From Letharia columbiana (taxonomy: Eukaryota > Ascomycota > Lecanoromycetes > Lecanorales > Parmeliaceae): a stretch of DNA of 64,000 bases. Below, in pieces: positions 58,403-64,000 of this stretch. Made by a program: the position numbers and the translations under genes. The notes under the pieces are model-generated. The model ran no database searches. It was not told the origin of the DNA and was given only the letters and a program-made list of their open reading frames with translations. The stretch is from NCBI RefSeq assembly GCF_014066305.1, contig NW_023501047.1:930001-994000 (forward strand), given 5' to 3'. How positions within the stretch are numbered: position 1 is the first letter of the stretch; each line of letters starts with the position of its first letter.

Positions 58403-61400
58403 ATGGCTTCTTACAACGCACTTTCCGCTCGTTACGACGAGCTACGATCACCAAACCCTCCTTCATCCTCAAACACTACCGTAACTACAACTCCCACAAG
58501 ATACTCTGGAAGTTTCATGCAGACTCAGAGTCAGCCATTCAACGACGCACGAGGAAGTCTACAGCGTCGTCAAACCACTGATTTGAGCAAGATGCCCGGT
58601 ATCACCCCGATCGGTCAACAGCCCGCTCAGGCAGTGGAGCCAGGTGACTTGCCTACGGTGTGTACGCGAGATCCCGAAACGAGTCCAGCTTTTCCTGATT
58701 ATTTTCCATCATTTTCCCATCTTTAGCTCATTCAGTGAAAAGAAAACTGTTCTTGCACATCTTTGGTGCTCTTACCTTATGATTGTCTTACAGTATGCTA
58801 CAGCTTGCTGACTATCCCTTCACTTAGACTTTCCACACGGCCCAGCTAGTAAGCAACCCTTCTCTCCGACCCTGTCAATCCATGGAGCCCCGTCGTTCCG
58901 CCAAGATGTCTGACATTGAATCCCTCCAGGTTGAGAAGAAGAGGCAGGAATACGAGATGCTTGCAGAACAGCGAAAGAAACACGCCGCCTTGCTGTTCGA
59001 CTTCCAGACTCAAGAGGCCCGTCAGAAAGAAGAACTGGACAGAATGACATTGGACCTTGAGCGAGCTAGCTACAACGCTGGACACCAGAGTGAACCTACG
59101 ACACCTCCTGAGTACCGTGACCACGCCTTTCCGTCAGTATTTGCTCGGAGCAATCGGTACTCTTCCTCGAGCATCACGTCTCCTCCCGGTCTGAACACTC
59201 GTAGCAGCCGTTCTGGCTCCCAGCTCACGTCACCTCCGTCGGATTTAACCCAGACACCACACAATTCCTTCAATTCGGATATGCTTCCGTCAAGGTCTGT
59301 ACCGGGATCTCGGCGTGGGTCTAGCGACAGAACAGCGGCTTACGTCCCGGAGACAAATGGTACAAGCCGTCGCAATGCCGCAGTCAACAACCGCTACTCC
59401 ATGCCTGTCACTGGGCTGAGAAGCCGGAACCACGAGACCGTACCTGAGCACTCTGCTACTATGGGCTTGGGACAAATCAATACTACGAGCTTTCTCTTTG
59501 ACGATGAAGATTCTAAAGAGTCCACCACTTCCCCTGATGTCAAAAGCTATCTGCAAATGAATGCCACAGACGATAAGTTTCCAATTTTGGTCCGTCGAAA
59601 CGAATTCCCTGGAGTCGTAAGTGATAGCGAGGACTTGAAGATATGGTCATAGCTAATGGCTTGCTGCAGCTCTCTGCATCTTCGGCTGCACTAGACCTGG
59701 CACTTTCAAGTCCAGAGCACGGCGAAGGATGGACTCCATTCGCGCGTCACCGCCTTTCTCAGCAGGCGCTGCCACAGACTATGAACTCCTTGTCGCTCGG
59801 TCCTTCGAGCAACGGTACCTCCAACTCCGATTCTCAGAAGTCTTCTGAGTCCATGGGCAATACTCGACTGAACCGACACTCCATGGAGGCAAGTTTGGCC
59901 GCATATGGTCAGCCAACCCAACACGGGCAAATTGTGTCGAACGAGCCAGTCCGACCTACGCTAGCAAACATCCACTCTTCATACTCGACTAACGATGTCC
60001 CTACACTAAAGAAAGCTAATGGGTTGATGTCGAATATCACTCCTCCCAAGACTCAAGCTCAGCAACAATTCCACAACCACAACGCTAGCTTGGGCCGTAT
60101 TCCTCCGAGTGCGATGAGCAATCGTCATAGCCGTGAGCTTTCGGGAGGCGATGCCCGACGTGATGAGCAGCCGAATGGTTACCAACAGGTCCTATCTGGG
60201 TTGCAAGCCAGCGCTGCTCCCTTTGGTCCTCCTACGACCGCCGCCTCGCCCGTCGATTCAATGCCAAATGCGATGGCTCAGCTTAACAATGCGATGCAAT
60301 TTCCAAACCATGCCTACTACCCTGCCTTTGGAATGCAGATGATGAACATGGGACTGAATCCGATGCATATGGCCAATCCTATGGCTTTCCATAACCAGAT
60401 GCAACCTTTCCAGCCGCAGAACGGATTACCTCATTATCCGAGTTACGGTCCTCAAGGCCGGTTCCAGGATAGCCAAGCGCGTGTTATCCAGCAGAGACGC
60501 TTGCAAAATGGTGAAGGTAACTCCAAACCCACCTCTCTCGACTACCGTCACTGACAGATTCCAGAAAATGCCCGCTTCACCAACGTCAAATTAGAAAATT
60601 TTCAAGGCGAGATCCTCTTACTTTGTAAAGACCAGCATGGCTGTCGTTACCTGCAGAAGAAGTTGGAAGAGCGCAATCCTGAGCATGTCCAGCTGATTTT
60701 CATCGAGACACACCAGCATGTCGTAGAGCTCATGACTGGTACTTATTCCCATGCCAACACTGGGAGTGCTCCTGCTGACGAACATAGATCCTTTTGGAAA
60801 CTATCTCTGCCAGAAGCTGCTTGAGTTCTCAAATGATGAGCAGCGTACAGTCTTGATCAACAACGCCGCCTCGGAGATGGTCAAGATCGCTTTGAACAGC
60901 CATGGTACGCGCGCTCTGCAGAAGATGATAGAATTCGTCTCTACGCCCGAGCAGATTCAGACCGTCATCAATGCTCTCAATGGTAAGGTAGTAGAGCTCA
61001 TCCAGGACTTGAATGGCAATCATGTCATTCAGAAATGTCTGAATCGTCTCTCCCCGGAAGATGCTCAGGTATGTTATCTTTTCATGCCTCGGTAAAACTT
61101 AATTGACCAACGGTAGTTCATCTTTGATACTGTTGGCACCAACTGCGTGTCCGTTGGAACCCATCGTCATGGCTGTTGCGTGCTGCAGCGTTGCATAGAT
61201 CACGCCACCGGTCACCAGAAAGCCAAGCTCATCAGTCAAATCACCAACAGCGCCTTCCATCTTGTTCAAGATCCCTTCGGCAACTACGTCCTTCAGTACA
61301 TTGTCGACCTCCAGGAGTCTTGCTTCACTGACCCGCTCTGCTATGTCTTCCAAGGCCAGATACCTCAATTGTCAAAGCAGAAGTTCAGCTCCAATGTCAT

Positions 61401-61992
61401 CGAGAAGTGTCTTCGTGGAGCCCAATTGAATGTTACACAGATGATGATTGAAGAAATGCTGAACGCCAATGAGCTCGAGAAAATGTTGCGCGACCCATAC
61501 GCCAACTACGTTGTCCAGACAGCATTAGACTTCGCGGACCCGGAGACCAAAGGTCGCCTCGTCGAAGCTATCCGCCCAATTCTGCCACTGGTTCGTCAAA
61601 CGCCCCACGGCCGTCGCATTCAGAGCAAGATCATGGCACAAGAAGGCCATGGTCAAGGCCAAGGTCAAGGCCAAGGTCAAGGTCGATTCAGTGGTAGCGG
61701 CACTCCAACCGACCGCTCTTCAGGGCAGATCCCCTTGTCGTTACAGATGACTTCTAGTCCTGCCTCAAACACGTACGCAGCACCTTCCAATGGATACAAT
61801 GCCGTCAACAACGCCTTCGCTGCCCCTTTTGGCGGCACCTACCCTCAGTATCAGCCTCCAGCATCTCACGCTCAAAGTATGAGCAACGGTTCGAACAACT
61901 TTATGCAATTTAGTCCGGACAATCAACAATCTGTACAACAGCCTGCTCAATCTTACGCGCGTCTGCCTCAAGTCAACGGTGGCTTCTTCTGA
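58403..61992 (+). CDS. Pumilio/PUF-family RNA-binding protein, Puf4-like
   Basis: PUF proteins bind short 3'-UTR elements and repress or destabilise mRNAs. The six-exon model is 58403..58657, 58828..59616, 59670..60516, 60565..60738, 60788..61068 and 61117..61992, giving 1073 aa. A long disordered Ser/Pro/Asn/Gln N-terminus includes a charged coiled-coil-like stretch (EKKRQEYEMLAEQRKKHAAL). The Pumilio domain spans about residues 632-985 with eight repeats. Examples are CKDQHGCRYLQKKLE, DPFGNYLCQKLLE, NSHGTRALQKMIE, DLNGNHVIQKCLNR, HRHGCCVLQRCID, DPFGNYVLQYIVD, SSNVIEKCLR and DPYANYVVQTALD. The order and side chains resemble yeast Puf4 rather than Puf3. After the domain a Gly-Gln run (about GQGQGQGQGQG) and a Ser/Pro/Asn-rich tail follow. 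Splice joins are phase-consistent. Confidence 0.92.
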
Positions 61993-62992
61993 AGAGAACC
62001 CTTGATCTAGACTGTAATCGATATGACGACACGAACATCACGGCCACCTCACGATACACATTTACGAATACGGCAGAAGTTTTCAGATCATCTTGCCGAC
62101 ATGATATCGATTGGCTAGATATCGAAGTCATGTGAAAGCATGGCGCTCATTGGCACTCTTTTTACGCGTTTGGAAAGCACGTTTGGTCTTTAGGCCTTTC
62201 CTAGCATTCTGCAAGGAGTTCAACGACATTTCTGCTCGATCTAGCGGAATCATGTTGGTGGCCTCTACATGGGACCCAAGTATGGACACAGAGCCATTTT
62301 GATACTTTGTGTCCATATTGGTACACCATACTCAGACACAGATTTTCATTCTGTCACGAATTTCCTTTTTACGACTCTTAATACGAAATCCGATTTATGC
62401 ATTTGACCACGCATAGCTTTATCCCGCATCTTTTAAAAGGCGCAGCTGGGACGTATGCGTGGTCCATGATAGCACCCCACGATGCTTACCTGCTCATCCG
62501 CAATGACCGCAGCATGCACCACTTTCCAGCCCACTATGGTTTTCCTCCTTGACACGCGTACGACTACAACCCTTCAGCCAGAATATTCTGTTTCGCGCTA
62601 GAGATACTGTCCGAGCTGTCCTATACGGATGCTTTGCACAGATGGATGAACGAGCAATGATGGATCAAAGCAGAAGCATTCGTTGCATTTAGAAGCATTT
62701 GATAGATCAATCCCATCTGGTGTTCTCAACTCATACTTGCAATCTGATGTAGAGTGGATGATTTATTATTAAGCAATCGTAGATTGATGGCCAGGAAATC
62801 TCAGGGTCGCCTCGTAAGGCTCAAACTAGCGTGGATCTTCCTCTGTGCTTCACTCCAGCGCTCATCTCAATCAAACCTTTACATTGCAACACTTCTGCCA
62901 CTCAGCGTTGAAAGAACTGAGAACTTTTCCTATCAAGCCTCCAATCGAGGTCCTCCCGTCTGTTAGAGTGTTATCGCTACCTCGAAGCCACG
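61993..62992. other. Intergenic, Puf 3' flank and SF3b2 promoter
   Basis: 1.0 kb without a recognisable gene. It probably carries the Puf 3' UTR and the promoter of the downstream splicing-factor gene. Confidence 0.5.
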
Positions 62993-64000
62993 ATGTCTAC
63001 TGCAACGAAGCCTACGAAAAACCAGCTCCGAAGAGCGAAGAAGAAGGCCGCGAAACACAATGAGGTATGTCGCATCTACGCAGTGGAATTCTATTTACTT
63101 ACTAGCTATCACAGGCGAGTTCTGCACCAGATCCAGAGCTTTCCAGGGAACCAGAACCGGCGACATCCATAATTGAGCCTGCAGCTCCAGCGGACGAAGA
63201 GCAAGATGGGATCTCTGATGGCATTGACAGCATTAGCGAAACAGACCCTCTTTATGAGATGTACAAGGACATCATGGGCAGATTTGAGCAGAGTGACAAG
63301 GAGGATCCGTCTACGAAAGAGGTAGAAAAACCTGAGATCTACTACGATGATGACGACGAGATACCCGACGAGGAAGAAGAGGCAGGGCAACCGAAGATGT
63401 CGAGAAAGAAGCGAAAGGAGCGAGACAAACTCTCGGTTGCTGAACTCAAGGCTTTAGTCGAGAAACCGGAGACGGTGGATTGGACAGATACCTCAGCTTC
63501 AGATCCCCGATTACTTGTGCACATCAAGGCATACCGAAATGTTGTACCAGTGCCATCGCATTGGTCTCTGAAGCGTGAGTATCTATCATCCAAGCGCGGT
63601 GTGGAAAAGCCACCTTTTGCCCTACCTAAGTTCATCCAGGAAACCGGGATCGCGGAGATGCGAGACGCCGTTTTGGAGAAGCAGGACCAGGCGAGCCTCA
63701 AACAAAAGCAACGAGAGCGAGTGCAACCGAAGATGGGCAAGCTTGATATCGACTATCAAAAACTCTACGAAGCTTTTTTCAGATTCCAGACCAAGCCAGA
63801 GCTCACCCGCTATGGAGAAGTGTACTACGAAGGCAAGGAGTATGAGACTAATCTCAAACATCTGCGACCTGGTGAGCTCAGCGAAGAGTTGAAGGAAGCT
63901 CTAAACATTCCACCCGGCGCGCCGCCGCCATGGCTGATCAATCAACAGCGCTTTGGCCCACCGCCATCTTATACTGCGCTTAAGATACCAGGACTCAATG
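62993..64000 (+). CDS. Splicing factor SF3b subunit 2 (SAP145/Cus1-like), 5' part; runs off window
   Basis: SF3b2 is part of the U2 snRNP and helps anchor it near the branch site. Exon 1 (62993..63064) encodes MSTATKPTKNQLRRAKKKAA, a basic start typical of this family. After a 50-nt intron the second exon (63115 on) stays open to the window end. An acidic segment (YYDDDDEIPDEEEEAG) precedes the conserved core. The core has DPRLLVHIKAYRNVVPVPSH, W-LKREYLSSKRGVEKPPF, LPKFIQETGI, YGEVYYEGKEYETNLK (DUF382 part) and LRPGELSEELKEAL. It continues with PPGAPPPWLINQQRFGPPPS (PSP proline-rich part). The C-terminal half is missing because of the window edge. Confidence 0.92.

Overview
The window is nuclear DNA from a filamentous ascomycete (Pezizomycotina). 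The evidence is a velvet regulator (VeA), a Δ12 oleate desaturase, a secreted serine carboxypeptidase, many phase-mixed introns of about 45-60 nt with GTRNGT donors and short AG acceptors, and housekeeping proteins of fungal type (Trs130, RPC2, Mga2/Spt23, Puf4-like). The class cannot be fixed from the sequence alone. Exon boundaries were deduced by reading frame, splice consensus and protein-family continuity. No transcript evidence was available.

Layout. 1-4.4 kb (minus): the 5' part of an RNase H1 gene and a complete bifunctional PFK-2/FBPase-2. 5.4-6.6 kb (minus): the 3' exons of a membrane protein I do not recognise. 6.9-8.6 kb (plus): a flavocytochrome b2 / L-lactate dehydrogenase pseudogene with one nonsense codon and two frameshifts. 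8.6-11.4 kb: gene-poor. 11.4-16.4 kb (minus): Tad3 (tRNA A34 deaminase subunit) and a 15-exon secreted serine carboxypeptidase. 17.3-18.2 kb (plus): an omega-like glutathione transferase interrupted by two TGA codons. 18.5-20 kb: an AT-rich repeat island with a fold-back element and RIP-like diverged repeats. 20.3-24.6 kb (plus): a membrane-tethered Mga2/Spt23-like activator. 29.4-31.4 kb (plus): VeA. 33.0-34.6 kb (minus): Δ12 desaturase. 36.4-41.2 kb (minus): TRAPPII subunit Trs130. 41.6-42.3 kb (plus): a gamma-glutamylcyclotransferase-like gene with one internal TGA. 43.4-44.5 kb (plus): a J-domain protein with a fresh 90-bp duplication. 45-51 kb: an accessory stretch with three small, probably secreted or unclassified proteins and a short-chain dehydrogenase. 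51.9-52.6 kb (plus): a small ankyrin protein. 53.0-57.0 kb (minus): RNA polymerase III subunit RPC2. 58.4-62.0 kb (plus): a Puf4-like RNA-binding protein. 63.0 kb to the end (plus): the 5' part of splicing factor SF3b subunit 2.

Most genes are unrelated housekeeping loci. One possible functional link is the Mga2/Spt23-like activator, which in yeast controls unsaturated fatty-acid synthesis, lying about 8.4 kb from a fatty-acid desaturase with veA between them. The most unusual signals are: the three plus-strand genes whose only or main lesions are in-frame TGA codons; the fold-back repeat with a 59-bp perfect stem; and the two related small proteins at 45.1 and 50.4 kb, which belong to no family I can name.
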